From Bacteroidota bacterium (GTDB lineage: Bacteria; Bacteroidota; Ignavibacteria; Kryptoniales; JAKASW01), in the NCBI GenBank assembly GCA_021812985.1, contig JAKAMG010000027.1:1-39579 (forward strand): a DNA stretch of 39,579 nt. The letters run 5' to 3'. Made by a program: the position numbers and the translations under genes. Under the pieces are notes generated by a model, which was given only the letters and a program-made list of their open reading frames with translations, searched no databases and was not told where the DNA came from. Positions 16,564-26,052 of this stretch are shown here, piece after piece. Each line of letters starts with the position of its first letter. Within the stretch, counting starts at the first letter, position 1.

Positions 16564-19244
16564 GCGGGCCGTACCTCGGTTTCGCGATGTTTGTCAGAAA
16601 GAGGGAGCCTCATTGTGAATCTGGCGCCGCCTTCCCCCATGTTCTCGGCTTCGATTGTGCCATGATGGGCTTCGATAAATCCCTTCGCGATAGTAAGTCC
16701 GAGGCCCGTTCCTCCGGTCTTTGACTGTCCCGCCCTGTAGAATTTGTCAAACACCTTGTCCACATCCTCCTCCGGCAGGCCCGGTCCTTTGTCGGAAACA
16801 GTTATCAGGCACTTTTCCTCATCCACCTTTGCCTCTATCATTATATCCGTTCCGGGCGGAGTATACAACACGGCGTTGTGTATAAGGTTCATGAGTGCCT
16901 GCTCGATGAGGCCGAAATCAAGCCGAAGGAGGGGAACGGATTCGTCGACGTTAACCGAAATCGCGTGCCCACCGGTTTCCCTTTCGAGACTCTTGAGCGC
17001 GTGAGTTACTATGTCCCTCACGTCGCACCAATCAAGCCTTGGCTGAATCATGCCAGACTCCAGCCTGGTCATATCGAGAAGGTTGGCAACGAGGCGATTG
17101 AGGCGCTCCGCGGCCATATATATTTCAACAAGGTTTTGATTGGACACGTCTTCACCCGCCGATGCTCCGCCCTTCATGAGATTTTCTGACACTCCCATTA
17201 TGGTTGCGATGGGGGTTCTGAACTCATGCGAAATGGAATTAAACAAAGTCTTGTAAAGACGCTCCGACTCCGCCACCACAACCGATCTTCTGTTTACCTC
17301 GTTCAGGAGCTCGCGCTCAATGGCAGATGTTATCTGAGATATGAAATTTTCGAGAAGACTTTCCTGATCGAATGTCATCTCGTCGTCATCATCCAGCCTG
17401 ACGCCGACTACTCCGAGCGGATATCTCGGCCCGGACATTGGAAAGTAAGTAGCCTGGGCGGAAGGGAGTGTGTCTGTTTTCTTCCCCGCCTTCTTCTCGT
17501 TCCAGTACACCCAGGCCGCGACGCTATACTCCTTAGAGTCAAGTTTGAGAGTGCTCGCCGAATGCGCTGCCGGCGCCATCTCCCCTTCCGAGTCACCGAG
17601 TATGAAAGCGACGTCGGCGCCGAAGTATCGCCTGATGTTCGAAACAGCGGCCTGGATCACTTCGTCCTCAGAGTGTGCTGAGGAAAGGTCCTTCGTAAGT
17701 GAGAACAGAGCGGACGTTCTTGCCTCGCGTAATCTTATTAACCTTTCGCGCTTTCTCACCCTTGCAGAGAGGACGCCGGTGACCGTCGCGACAAGGAAGA
17801 ACATGGCGGCAAGAAGACTATCTTCCAGATTACTTATGGAAAACGTGAACCGAGGTGGGATGAAAAGAAAATCCCAGGACAGCGCACCTATCGCCGCCGC
17901 TGTCACGGTTGGACCCGGTCCAAGTTTCAAAGGAAGGAGCGAAACCACAAGGAGAAGGACGAAGGATACGGTCCTGTACCCCACGACTCCCTGGAATGGA
18001 TAGCAAAATGACGCGGCCGCAAGCACCGCGACCGCAGCGGCTAAATATTGCAGCGGTGTAGACTGCGCCTTCGGAAGCAGGGCGGAGAGCTTCCGCTTCG
18101 ACTTCCCCTCCTCCTGACCGACTATGTATATGTCCAGGTCGGCACTCTTCTTCATCAGGTCATCGATCAGGCGGGCTGCCCTTGAAAAAAGGAACCTGTC
18201 CGGTTTGCCGAGAAGAATCTGGCTCGCGTTCTGTTCGCGTGCCACCCTTATCAGGCTGTCTGCGATGCTGACGCCTGAAGTTGTCACGACTTCTGCGCCC
18301 AGCTCGCGTGCAAGCTTCATATTCTTCGCGAGTTGTTCCCTCTCTTCTTCCGCAAGCTTGTCAGGCTGTTCGACATAGACGACAACCCATGACGCATCCA
18401 TTATGTGCGAAACCCTTCTTGCCCAGCGGATAACCGAGACTGAATGAGGGCTTGGGCTGATCGCTGCGACCAGTCTCTGGCCAGACTTCCATGTTCCGGT
18501 TATTCTCTGCCCCCGCCTGTATTCCCTGACCTGCCTGTCGACCCGCTCGGCAGTCATCCGGAGTGACATCTCCCTCAGTGCCGACAGGTTTCCAATTTTG
18601 AAGAAGTTATCAACCGCCTGCCTTGATCGCTCCGCGGTGTACACTTTACCATCCTTCAGCCGCTTAAGGAGCTCATCCGGCGATATATCTATCACCTTGA
18701 TTTCGTCAGCGGCGTCGAATATCGAGTCCGGAACCGTCTCCCTGACGATACTCCCCGTGATCTGTGCGACGGCGTCTGCCCTGCTTTCGAGATGCTGAAC
18801 ATTTAGTGTGGTGTAAACGTCGATACCGTTCTCGAGTATCTCCAGGACATCCTGGTAGCGGCGGGTGTGGCGGCTGCCGGGCGCATTAGTGTGTGCCAGC
18901 TCGTCAACCAGAACCACTTTCGGCCTGCGGGCAAGAATCGCGTCAATATCCATTTCATCGAGAACTGTTCCACGATATTCAATCTTCATCCGGGGGATCA
19001 CGTCAAGGCCGAGCACTAGCTCCGCCGTCTCCATCCGTTTATGCGTTTCGACGTAACCTACAGCCACGTCTATCCCTTTTGCTGCCGCATCCCTTGCTTC
19101 GCTGAGCATTGAATACGTCTTACCCACGCCGGCACACATGCCGAAGAAGATCTTAAGTTTTCCCTTCGCGCTTCGCTCCTCTTCCTTCTGCAACATCCGT
19201 AGAAGCGTGTCAGGATCCGGGCGTGTGCTGTCGCGTTCTGCCAT
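16560..19244 (-). CDS. kdpD: KdpD, sensor histidine kinase for potassium/turgor
   Basis: The 894-residue protein has the full KdpD plan. The N-terminal KdpD domain holds a Walker A loop GMCAGVGKT (35-43) and a Walker B-like VLVDELAHTN (111-120). A universal-stress-protein-like domain follows (about 255-375), then four closely spaced membrane helices (about 398-495) and a GAF domain (about 510-645). The HisKA box has H673 in SHEFRTPIA. The ATPase domain has N, G1 and G2 boxes (NLIHNAVLYTP, SDKGPGLPEEDV, GGTGLGLTIAKG). It senses low external K+ and turgor and phosphorylates KdpE. It starts 11 nt after kdpC, without a strong ribosome binding site. Confidence 0.95.
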   Translation of the reverse strand: MAERDSTRPDPDTLLRMLQKEEERSAKGKLKIFFGMCAGVGKTYSMLSEARDAAAKGIDVAVGYVETHKRMETAELVLGLDVIPRMKIEYRGTVLDEMDIDAILARRPKVVLVDELAHTNAPGSRHTRRYQDVLEILENGIDVYTTLNVQHLESRADAVAQITGSIVRETVPDSIFDAADEIKVIDISPDELLKRLKDGKVYTAERSRQAVDNFFKIGNLSALREMSLRMTAERVDRQVREYRRGQRITGTWKSGQRLVAAISPSPHSVSVIRWARRVSHIMDASWVVVYVEQPDKLAEEEREQLAKNMKLARELGAEVVTTSGVSIADSLIRVAREQNASQILLGKPDRFLFSRAARLIDDLMKKSADLDIYIVGQEEGKSKRKLSALLPKAQSTPLQYLAAAVAVLAAASFCYPFQGVVGYRTVSFVLLLVVSLLPLKLGPGPTVTAAAIGALSWDFLFIPPRFTFSISNLEDSLLAAMFFLVATVTGVLSARVRKRERLIRLREARTSALFSLTKDLSSAHSEDEVIQAAVSNIRRYFGADVAFILGDSEGEMAPAAHSASTLKLDSKEYSVAAWVYWNEKKAGKKTDTLPSAQATYFPMSGPRYPLGVVGVRLDDDDEMTFDQESLLENFISQITSAIERELLNEVNRRSVVVAESERLYKTLFNSISHEFRTPIATIMGVSENLMKGGASAGEDVSNQNLVEIYMAAERLNRLVANLLDMTRLESGMIQPRLDWCDVRDIVTHALKSLERETGGHAISVNVDESVPLLRLDFGLIEQALMNLIHNAVLYTPPGTDIMIEAKVDEEKCLITVSDKGPGLPEEDVDKVFDKFYRAGQSKTGGTGLGLTIAKGFIEAHHGTIEAENMGEGGARFTMRLPLSDKHRETEVRPA

Positions 19245-19255
19245 CCGTGAATAAT

Positions 19256-19852
19256 TTAAGAGGTTTTTCTTCCAGTTACATGGAGCGTGTCCAGGGCGAT
19301 GTTGAGTAGCAGGACATTAACCCTCGGCTCCCCCAGCAAACCAAACTGCGGCCCGCGAACGCTCCTCCTGACAAGTTTGGCCAGTGCTTCCCTCCCGCGG
19401 GGTCCAAATCTCCGCGCCCTTGCAACCCTTTCAATCTGCAATTCAGCTCCCTCCGGGCTGATATCGGGGTCAAGGCCGCTCCCCGAGGCGTAAAGCATCT
19501 CCGCCGGAACAATAGCGTTCGAAGGAAGGCTGTTCAGCTGAATGAAATCGGCCCTACGCCGTTCGACAAGCGTTTTCAATGAATCGCTTGTCGGACCGTA
19601 GTTACTCGCGCCGGAGGGAAGGGCATTGTAATCTGTCGACGAGGGTCGCGACCAAAAATATCTGTCCCCCGTAAAATGCTGACCGATCAGTTTTGAGCCA
19701 ACAACGGAACCGTCAACTTTCACGAGGCTTCCATCAGCCCGCCCCGGGAAGATCAGTTGCGAGACCGCGGTAATGAAAAGCGGGTAGATAATTCCCGTCA
19801 CGAAGGTCATCGACAGAGTCAGGTATATCGCAGGCAGAATAGCTTTCTTCAT
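19256..19852 (-). CDS. kdpC: KdpC, K+-transporting ATPase accessory subunit
   Basis: The start is placed at MKKAILPAIYL (19852), which has GGAG 5 nt upstream; an earlier in-frame ATG (19876) adds eight residues without support. The 198-residue protein has one N-terminal membrane helix followed by a periplasmic domain with FTGDRYFWSRPSSTDYNALPSGASNYGPTS compressed into the familiar KdpC order: WSRPS, then SGASNxGPTS. The later SGSGLDPDISPEGA and Q-x-x-R-V-A-R-A-R are also typical. KdpC stabilises the KdpAB complex and helps nucleotide binding by KdpB. Confidence 0.93.
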   Translation of the reverse strand: MKKAILPAIYLTLSMTFVTGIIYPLFITAVSQLIFPGRADGSLVKVDGSVVGSKLIGQHFTGDRYFWSRPSSTDYNALPSGASNYGPTSDSLKTLVERRRADFIQLNSLPSNAIVPAEMLYASGSGLDPDISPEGAELQIERVARARRFGPRGREALAKLVRRSVRGPQFGLLGEPRVNVLLLNIALDTLHVTGRKTS

Positions 19853-19975
19853 ATCACTCCCAAAGCATGGATTCAACGAGGACGGGACTCCTCCCGCCGA
19901 AACAATTCCTCAAAGCGCTACAAGCGCTCGCGTTTTCATTCGGCCCCATTCGCCCTTTGCTTTTTGTCATTTGGG

Positions 19976-22084
19976 TCATACCAGCCTCAGTGCATTAACG
20001 AGTATATCGATGAGTTTGATTCCGATGAACGGGGCGATTATTCCACCAAGGCCATAGACGAGAAGGTTTCGCCTCAGCACGGCGCTCGCGCCGACCGGTC
20101 TGTACTTGACCCCCTTAAGAGCAAGCGGCACGAGAAGTATGATGATTATCGCGTTAAAGATTACCGCGCTCAGTATCGCGCTTTCGGGAGACCCGAGTTT
20201 CATTATGTTCAGCGCGGACAAAGGTCCGTACGGCTTGCCGAATGCGTAAAGCGCCCCCGTCATTGCGGGTATTATTGCGAAATACTTTGAGACATCGTTC
20301 GCGATGCTGAATGTTGTCAGCGCGCCGCGGGTCATGAGGAGCTTCTTGCCCGTCTCAACGACTTCGATCAGCTTGGTCGGGTTGCTGTCGAGATCGACCA
20401 TGTTTCCAGCTTCCCTGGCAGCCTGAGTTCCGCTGTTCATGGCAATGCCGACGTCGGCTTGCGCGAGAGCGGGCGCATCATTGGTCCCGTCTCCTATCAT
20501 ACCGACGAGATGTCCGCTCGCTTGTTCCTGGCGAATTCTGGCCAGCTTGTCCTCGGGTTTCGCCTCCGCTATGAAATCGTCCACGCCGGCCTCCGCGGCG
20601 ATAGCAGCTGCCGTAAGCGCATTGTCGCCGGTAATCATGACGGTTTTAATTCCCATCTTTCTAAGCTGTGCGAACCTTTCCTTAATCCCCCCCTTCACTA
20701 TGTCCTTCAACTGGACTATTCCGAGGACTTCGCCATTTTCCACGACCACGAGAGGCGTGGACCCCTGTCGTGCGATTTCTTCCAGGTTCTTCTGGACAGA
20801 CTGCGGAAACGTCTTCCCGATTTCAGTCACAAACTTCTTCATCGCCTCGCCAGATCCCTTTCGAATCGATCTCGGACCCAGCCCGTCCAACGCCGGTATT
20901 TCCACTCCGCTCATTTTTGTCTGAGCGGAAAATGGGATGAAGGTCGCGCCAACATCGCGCACTTCCTTAGCCCTCATGCCGTATCTTTCCTTGGCGAGGA
21001 TGACAATGGATCTTCCTTCGGGCGTCTCGTCGGCAATCGAAGAGAGCTGTGCCGCGTCCGCGAGGCGCTCGACAGGTATACCCGGCGCCGGAAGAAAATC
21101 ACTGGCCATTCTGTTGCCGAGGGTTATGGTTCCCGTTTTGTCCAGGAGGAGTACATCCACGTCGCCTGCCGCCTCGGCCGCGCGTCCGCTTGTCGCTATC
21201 ACATTCTTCCTAATTAACCGATCCATCCCGCTTATGCCGATGGCGCTTAGGAGCCCGCCGATGGTCGTCGGGATGAGACAGACCAGGAGTGAATCGAGTA
21301 TGGGAAGCGATACGTATTCATTCACCGAAATGCCGGACGCCTTCCCGCTGTAGTGCATGAAAGGAGGGAACGTCGCAACTGCAAGAAGAAACACGATCGT
21401 CAGCGCGGAAAGAAGTATCGTGAGAGCAATCTCGTTCGGGGTCTTCTGGCGCTTTGCCCCTTCGACCAGTGAAATGATCTTGTCCATGAACGTGGAACCC
21501 TGTTCAGCGATGATCCTTATGACAATTCTGTCGCTGAGCACTTTGGTACCTCCCGTGACAGCGTTCCTTTCTTCGCCGCTCTCGCGTATGACCGGAGCCG
21601 ATTCACCGGTGATCGCTGACTCGTCCACGCTGGCAATACCCTCAACGACCAGACCATCAGCCGGGATGACATCACCGGCTTCGCAGACCACGATGTCGTC
21701 TTTTGAAAGCTCGGTCGCCGGAACATTCACTTCTTTCCCGTTTTCAAGCTTGCGGGCGAACGTCTCCGCCCGCGCTTTGCGTAGCGCTTCGGCCTGAGCC
21801 TTTCCCCTCCCTTCGGCAATTGCCTCGGCGAAGTTTGCGAAGAGAACCGTGATCCACAGCCAGACAGTAATTTGGGCATCGAACGAGAGGGAGGAAGGTT
21901 GATGACCGATAGCCGATTGCGCGACGACGTAGGTGGAGACAACCGCCACTACCTCCACGACAAACATCACCGGGTTCTTTACCAGAGTCTTCGGATTGAG
22001 TTTCTTGAACGAATCGGCCAGCGCCTGAACGACTATGTTTCTATCGAATGCCGATGCTAATCCAACGCCTGATTTATTGTCCAT
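19976..22084 (-). CDS. kdpB: KdpB, P-type ATPase subunit of the K+ uptake system
   Basis: The 702-residue P-type ATPase has the phosphorylation motif DKTGT with catalytic D315. The actuator-domain TGES ends in S162, the same residue number as the inhibitory phosphoserine described for E. coli Kdp[20 protein letters not shown] and [28 protein letters not shown] form the nucleotide and phosphate-binding region. It hydrolyses ATP to drive K+ transport through KdpA. AAGGA lies 10 nt before the start. It is separated from kdpA by 228 nt, which is long for this operon, and from kdpC by about 120 nt. Confidence 0.96.
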   Translation of the reverse strand: MDNKSGVGLASAFDRNIVVQALADSFKKLNPKTLVKNPVMFVVEVVAVVSTYVVAQSAIGHQPSSLSFDAQITVWLWITVLFANFAEAIAEGRGKAQAEALRKARAETFARKLENGKEVNVPATELSKDDIVVCEAGDVIPADGLVVEGIASVDESAITGESAPVIRESGEERNAVTGGTKVLSDRIVIRIIAEQGSTFMDKIISLVEGAKRQKTPNEIALTILLSALTIVFLLAVATFPPFMHYSGKASGISVNEYVSLPILDSLLVCLIPTTIGGLLSAIGISGMDRLIRKNVIATSGRAAEAAGDVDVLLLDKTGTITLGNRMASDFLPAPGIPVERLADAAQLSSIADETPEGRSIVILAKERYGMRAKEVRDVGATFIPFSAQTKMSGVEIPALDGLGPRSIRKGSGEAMKKFVTEIGKTFPQSVQKNLEEIARQGSTPLVVVENGEVLGIVQLKDIVKGGIKERFAQLRKMGIKTVMITGDNALTAAAIAAEAGVDDFIAEAKPEDKLARIRQEQASGHLVGMIGDGTNDAPALAQADVGIAMNSGTQAAREAGNMVDLDSNPTKLIEVVETGKKLLMTRGALTTFSIANDVSKYFAIIPAMTGALYAFGKPYGPLSALNIMKLGSPESAILSAVIFNAIIIILLVPLALKGVKYRPVGASAVLRRNLLVYGLGGIIAPFIGIKLIDILVNALRLV

Positions 22085-22312
22085 CTTTCGTGTTCCTTGA
22101 AGGTACGTAATATTATCCGCGCCTCATTTTAGATTCCGACAACCATGTCCACGGTTTCCAAAGTGTTCGCATTGTTTATCAGCCGCGGGATGCATCCGCG
22201 TTTCTGCAACTTCCATTTTTTACTCAGGCCTAATTGTTGTAACGAACTCTTTCATCTGAGTCGATTGGGCTTTGCGTTCGCTTAGAATTCAGAATTCATT
22301 CATCAGGATTTC
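22085..22312. other. kdpA-kdpB spacer with a bulged palindrome
   Basis: This 228-nt gap inside the operon contains CGCGGGATGCATCCGCG (22184-22200), a palindrome centred on ATGCAT with one extra G, which could fold as a short hairpin. A 30-codon open frame (22124-22216, minus) has no ribosome binding site and is not called. I see no other feature. Confidence 0.4.
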
Positions 22313-24010
22313 CTAAAACGTTTTTCCGGCCAGCATCAGGAAATGCTCGACAATCGGACCGAGAGCGAGCGCTGGAAAAAATGTCAGCGCCGAAATAATG
22401 ATGATGATGCCGATAAGGAGGAAGCCGAAAAGCGGAGAATCCGTGGGGAAGGTGCCCGGGGAAGGTGGAATCGATTTTTTCCTCGCAAGACTCCCCGAAA
22501 TGGCAAGCACCGGAACTATCACAGAGTAACGCCCTATGACCATGCCAGCAGACTGAGAGAGGTTGTAGAACACCGTGTTTGTATTTAGCCCTGCGAACGC
22601 CGATCCGTTATTCGCCGCCGCGGAGGTGAAGGCATAGAGGATTTCGGAAAATCCATGCGGCCCGCTGTTGTTCAGCGATGAAATCCCTCCCCTTGTTATG
22701 ACTCCGATCGCCGTGAAGACGAGGATCGCGGCACTCGGTGCAACCACGCCTATCACTGCCATCTTCACCTCATACGCTTCGATCTTCTTCCCTAGATACT
22801 CCGGAGTCCTCCCGACCATCAGGCCTGCTATGAACACGGTGAGCAAAATGAAATGGAACATCCCGTACAGTCCTGCTCCGACGCCTCCGAAAATCACCTC
22901 GCCTGTCATCATGTTGACCAGCGCAACCATCCCGGAGAGAGGAGTCATGCTGTCATGCATTGCGTTGACAGAACCATTCGAGGCGGAAGTCGTCGCCACC
23001 TCCCATAGGACACTGTTTGTGATCCCGAACCTCGTCTCTTTCCCTTCCATCGTCGGAGTCGACGCGTACGCGGGATGGAATGTCCATTCTGAGTACAACG
23101 AGACGGAGAGCATGCTCACGAAAAGAACCAGCATGACGGACCAGATAACCAGCGCTTGTTTCATCGAGCCGATCAGCCTGCCGTAAGTATAAACGAGACC
23201 TGATGCGATAAGTAGTATGCTGAGCATTTCGAGGAAATCAGTCAGAGGCGTCGGATTCTCGAAGGGATGTGCGCCGTTCGCATTGAAGAAACCTCCGCCG
23301 TTGCTTCCGAGCTGCTTTATCGCAATTTGCGAGGCCGCAGGGCCGACCGGGATGACTTGTCCCTGCCCTGTGATTGCCTTCACCGTGTGATAATGCGTTA
23401 ACGTCTGAACGGTCCCCTGACCGACAAGAATGATTGCCAAAATGACGGACAACGGGAGAAGGATATATAGAGTGGTCCGCGTGACATCAACCCAGAAGTT
23501 GCCGATATCGTCGGTTGTCTTTCTAATGATTCCCCGGATGAAGGGGAGTATGACGACAATGCCGGTCGCGGCGCTCAGGAAGTTTTGCACGGTCAGTCCC
23601 ACCATCTGGACAAAGTTGCTCATAGTCGTCTCGCCGGCGTACGACTGCCAGTTCGTGTTCGTTACGAAACTGACCGCCGTGTTTATGGCGAGATCCCACG
23701 ACACTGCCGGGAGATGCTGTGGATTGAACGGAAGTATCTGCTGCACTTCCTGAAACAGCAACAGGAGAATAAAGCCCGCGAAGTTGAAGGCAAGAAGGGC
23801 GAACGTGTACTCTTTCCAATTCATCTCCTCGGCAGGGTTTATCCTGCAGACTCTGTATATCAACTCCTCGGTCTTACCGAGAAACGACTTCATGAAGTGC
23901 TTCTCCCCGGAAAACACTTTCGCCATAAAGCTCCCGATTATGGGAGTAAGGACGGCGAGTGAAAGGATGAATAGAGCTACCTGTAGAACATCGAGTGTGC
24001 CGAATTTCAC
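22313..24010 (-). CDS. kdpA: KdpA, potassium-translocating subunit
   Basis: The start is placed at GTG 24010 (VKFGTLDVLQVALF), one nucleotide after the kdpF stop and with GGAGA about 10 nt upstream. The ATG at 24070 would extend into kdpF. The 565-residue inner-membrane protein has about ten helices and the four selectivity-filter-like loops of the KdpA/superfamily of K+ transporters. Visible family segments are NTNWQSYAGE, GSNGGGFFNANGAHPFENPTP (read as two pieces, GSNGGGFFN and NPTPLTD), and SAAANNGSAFAGL. It binds K+ with high affinity, and KdpB drives it. Confidence 0.95.
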   Translation of the reverse strand: MKFGTLDVLQVALFILSLAVLTPIIGSFMAKVFSGEKHFMKSFLGKTEELIYRVCRINPAEEMNWKEYTFALLAFNFAGFILLLLFQEVQQILPFNPQHLPAVSWDLAINTAVSFVTNTNWQSYAGETTMSNFVQMVGLTVQNFLSAATGIVVILPFIRGIIRKTTDDIGNFWVDVTRTTLYILLPLSVILAIILVGQGTVQTLTHYHTVKAITGQGQVIPVGPAASQIAIKQLGSNGGGFFNANGAHPFENPTPLTDFLEMLSILLIASGLVYTYGRLIGSMKQALVIWSVMLVLFVSMLSVSLYSEWTFHPAYASTPTMEGKETRFGITNSVLWEVATTSASNGSVNAMHDSMTPLSGMVALVNMMTGEVIFGGVGAGLYGMFHFILLTVFIAGLMVGRTPEYLGKKIEAYEVKMAVIGVVAPSAAILVFTAIGVITRGGISSLNNSGPHGFSEILYAFTSAAANNGSAFAGLNTNTVFYNLSQSAGMVIGRYSVIVPVLAISGSLARKKSIPPSPGTFPTDSPLFGFLLIGIIIIISALTFFPALALGPIVEHFLMLAGKTF

Positions 24011-24011
24011 G

Positions 24012-24089
24012 TCAGAACTTCTCCGGCCGAATAAGCGTATATGACAAGTACACAAGTAGTGCGATTGCAATTATCAGTGCGACGACCAT
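24012..24089 (-). CDS. kdpF: KdpF, 25-residue Kdp complex peptide
   Basis: This micro-gene sits directly before kdpA, with one nucleotide between its stop and the kdpA GTG. It encodes 25 residues: a single hydrophobic helix (MVVALIIAIALLVYLSY) and the tail TLIRPEKF. The Y-x-L-x-R-P-E-K-F ending is the hallmark of KdpF, a small membrane subunit that stabilises KdpABC. The Shine-Dalgarno site is weak (AAGG at 12 nt). It is too short for usual gene finders, but its position and C-terminus make the call firm. Confidence 0.88.
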   Translation of the reverse strand: MVVALIIAIALLVYLSYTLIRPEKF

Positions 24090-24483
24090 ATGAGTCTTAA
24101 GCCTTTTCTTTGTTGCGGATAAATATGACATGCTACGGACCAGACGGACAATGAAAGGATCGTAAAGATGTGGCCCCAAAGCATAAAGAAGTTGTAAAAT
24201 GGAGAGTTATTTAACGCTTTGACACGGGCAGCGCAATTGGTCTCAGGCGGGAATTCACTAAGGAATACCGGGGCCGTCGACGGTGGGGACTCTAGAACCA
24301 GAAGCGCTGACCGCACCGTATTCCAAACTACATCAACACATCTAGCGATCTCCTGATTTAATTTGCTGGTTGGATACTACCGAAGTTTCAAGTCAGTGTA
24401 TTCATAGTCGGCACACCACAACGAGAACTGCGGCAGGGGCTCGGCTACCCTGCACAGATACACATCAATCGTGGGGGCCTGCT
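24090..24483. other. Upstream region of the kdp operon
   Basis: This 394-nt stretch holds the promoter of kdpFABCDE on the minus strand and the end of the beta-helix gene, which lies further upstream in the same direction. A candidate KdpE site is listed separately. GCAGGG (24433-24438) and CCCTGC (24448-24453) make a 6-bp stem, 30 nt past the beta-helix gene stop. An 80-codon open frame (24074-24316, minus) overlaps kdpF and is not supported. Confidence 0.45.
24182..24198 (-). promoter_or_regulatory. Candidate KdpE binding site
   Basis: On the minus strand TTTACA (24198-24193) and TTTATG (24187-24182) are separated by 5 nt, giving an 11-nt period direct repeat about 93 nt before kdpF. The E. 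coli KdpE site is likewise a pair of TTTA-type hexamers 5 nt apart. A possible promoter, TTGTCC and TCATAT 17 nt apart, lies downstream. Position and pattern agree, but the match is short. Confidence 0.3.
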
Positions 24484-25815
24484 TCACTTCACTCTCCCAC
24501 CGCGCGTTCCAGTGCCCACTGAATTGCCGTTCAGCTTCGCCCTCCTGCTCAAATCGACAATCCCCCCACCGGCATTTCCGTAGACAATATTACCGATCAC
24601 TACGACATCCCGGCAGTGTCTGCCGATCCTGATACCATCCCGCTGGCCAGAGGCTGTCACAGCTGCGTGGTCATGCACAGAACAGATCGAGTTTGAGATT
24701 ATGACATGGCGGGAGTCACTCACGTTTATTCCGTCGACCTCATTGTTGTACGAATGCACGCCGTCACAAATTATGTTCAATGGCTCGCCCCCACTTTTCC
24801 CTTCGGAAGAAATGACTATCCCGCTCCCCTTCCTGGTTCCGCCGACATCAGTGCCTCCCGTCACGGTAATATCCTCACAGTGGCTGCCGATGAAAATTCC
24901 GGCCCCTCCGTCGCGCACGGCGGTAACCCCGACGATCTTCACAGACTGGATTCGCTGATCTCCGCCCGGACTGCTGAGGCGAATGCCTGGACCTACGCAA
25001 TCGGAGAACTCTCCTCCGAAAACCTTCGTATAGTGTGCTCTCTCGAGAAGCAAGCCGATACCATTGATCTGCGGATCGCAGAAATAAATCTGTGCAGCGT
25101 CAATGACTCCGCTATCCGCCGTTCCACGCCCTCCCTGCAGGTAGATTCCGATTCCACAGTGGTTGACCCCAACGTTCGCAAGCGTCATAGCGTCCGTTGT
25201 GCCATGTACCCAGATCCCCGCCTTGCCATTGCTCACTCCTGAACCATACAGAAGCAAATTTGTAACCGTTACGCCAAACACGCGCTTATCTCCCCCGTAG
25301 ATCTCCAGGAGGTTAATAGGCTTGTCAGACCATAGGACGGTACCCCCTTGTGTGCGCCCCTGCATGCCGCGCGCTGCCCCTTCGATATGCACGCCGTGCT
25401 TGTTTGCTACGACGATGGTACTTTCGAGACGATAACTCCCGGCAGCTATGTAAACCTTACCCCCGCTGACGGAGAGAAGATCGATCGCCTTTTGGATAAC
25501 CGAAGATGCATCCTCTCCCCGTTCCACAAGGCAGTCTCCCACGACATCCTTCAAGGAACATGTGCCTGAACTGTCGTGGTAGACGATGTAGTCAGCGGGC
25601 GGCGTAGGGACCGCCCCCGCAGGAACGGTCTGAGCCGCAATGATAAAAGGGTGAACGAGCCATAGGAGAAATGCGGCGGGTAATAGCGGGAGAAGCCGCT
25701 TCGGCATGACAGCAAGTATCGAGTAGTGTGAGAGCCGTTCACTGACAATCCTCATTCCATGGACCTTTCGTTTCAACACTTTACCAGGGCTTAAAAAGAA
25801 ATGCAAACATAGCAT
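24484..25815 (-). CDS. Secreted right-handed parallel beta-helix protein
   Basis: The 443-codon frame has three possible starts. M37 (25707) opens directly with a signal peptide (MPKRLLPLLPAAFLLWLV through IIAAQ), whereas M1 and M21 (25755) have AAAGG about 8 nt upstream; the longest is given. The mature protein begins with a pectate-lyase-3-like opening (AIDLLSVSGGKVYIAAGSYRL preceded by DASSVIQK). It then has regular beta-helix coils with I-x-V-x-G repeats, such as GIWVHG, GIGIYLQGG, GIRLSSPGG, GAGIFIGSH, GIVISSEG, DGINVSDS and DGIRIGRH. The fold is used by polysaccharide lyases, GH28-like hydrolases and phage tailspikes. No catalytic set could be assigned, so the activity is unknown. Confidence 0.65.
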   Translation of the reverse strand: MLCLHFFLSPGKVLKRKVHGMRIVSERLSHYSILAVMPKRLLPLLPAAFLLWLVHPFIIAAQTVPAGAVPTPPADYIVYHDSSGTCSLKDVVGDCLVERGEDASSVIQKAIDLLSVSGGKVYIAAGSYRLESTIVVANKHGVHIEGAARGMQGRTQGGTVLWSDKPINLLEIYGGDKRVFGVTVTNLLLYGSGVSNGKAGIWVHGTTDAMTLANVGVNHCGIGIYLQGGRGTADSGVIDAAQIYFCDPQINGIGLLLERAHYTKVFGGEFSDCVGPGIRLSSPGGDQRIQSVKIVGVTAVRDGGAGIFIGSHCEDITVTGGTDVGGTRKGSGIVISSEGKSGGEPLNIICDGVHSYNNEVDGINVSDSRHVIISNSICSVHDHAAVTASGQRDGIRIGRHCRDVVVIGNIVYGNAGGGIVDLSRRAKLNGNSVGTGTRGGRVK

Positions 25816-26026
25816 GGTCCCAACCTTTGAGATTTAGTCGCTTTTGAGGGAACATGACGCTGGATTCGGCAAGGCCCCTCTTGATTGACATAATGTAAAG
25901 CTGGCAGATAGCCTCAAGAAGGGCCCGACAATGCTATCCTGGCACAGAGGAAGGCCCGTGTCCCGGTTACAACATGTGGGGGATCAGGGCTCGACCAGAA
26001 GCGCGGGATCGCACGATGCTATGCTT

Positions 26027-26047
26027 CGCCCTCGACAGCGAGGGGCG
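26027..26047 (-). terminator. Stem-loop after galactose mutarotase gene
   Basis: CGCCCTCG (26027-26034) pairs with CGAGGGGCG (26039-26047) around a 4-nt loop with one bulged G, starting 5 nt beyond the stop of the minus-strand mutarotase gene. No T-run follows, so termination is inferred from placement and stem strength. Confidence 0.4.
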
Positions 26048-26052
26048 TTAGA

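Noticed and set aside
22124-22216. 30-codon open frame between kdpA and kdpB
   Set aside because: No Shine-Dalgarno site and no recognisable helix or motif; its composition looks random.
24074-24316. 80-codon minus-strand open frame upstream of kdpA
   Set aside because: It overlaps kdpF out of frame, has no ribosome binding site and shows no protein-like pattern.
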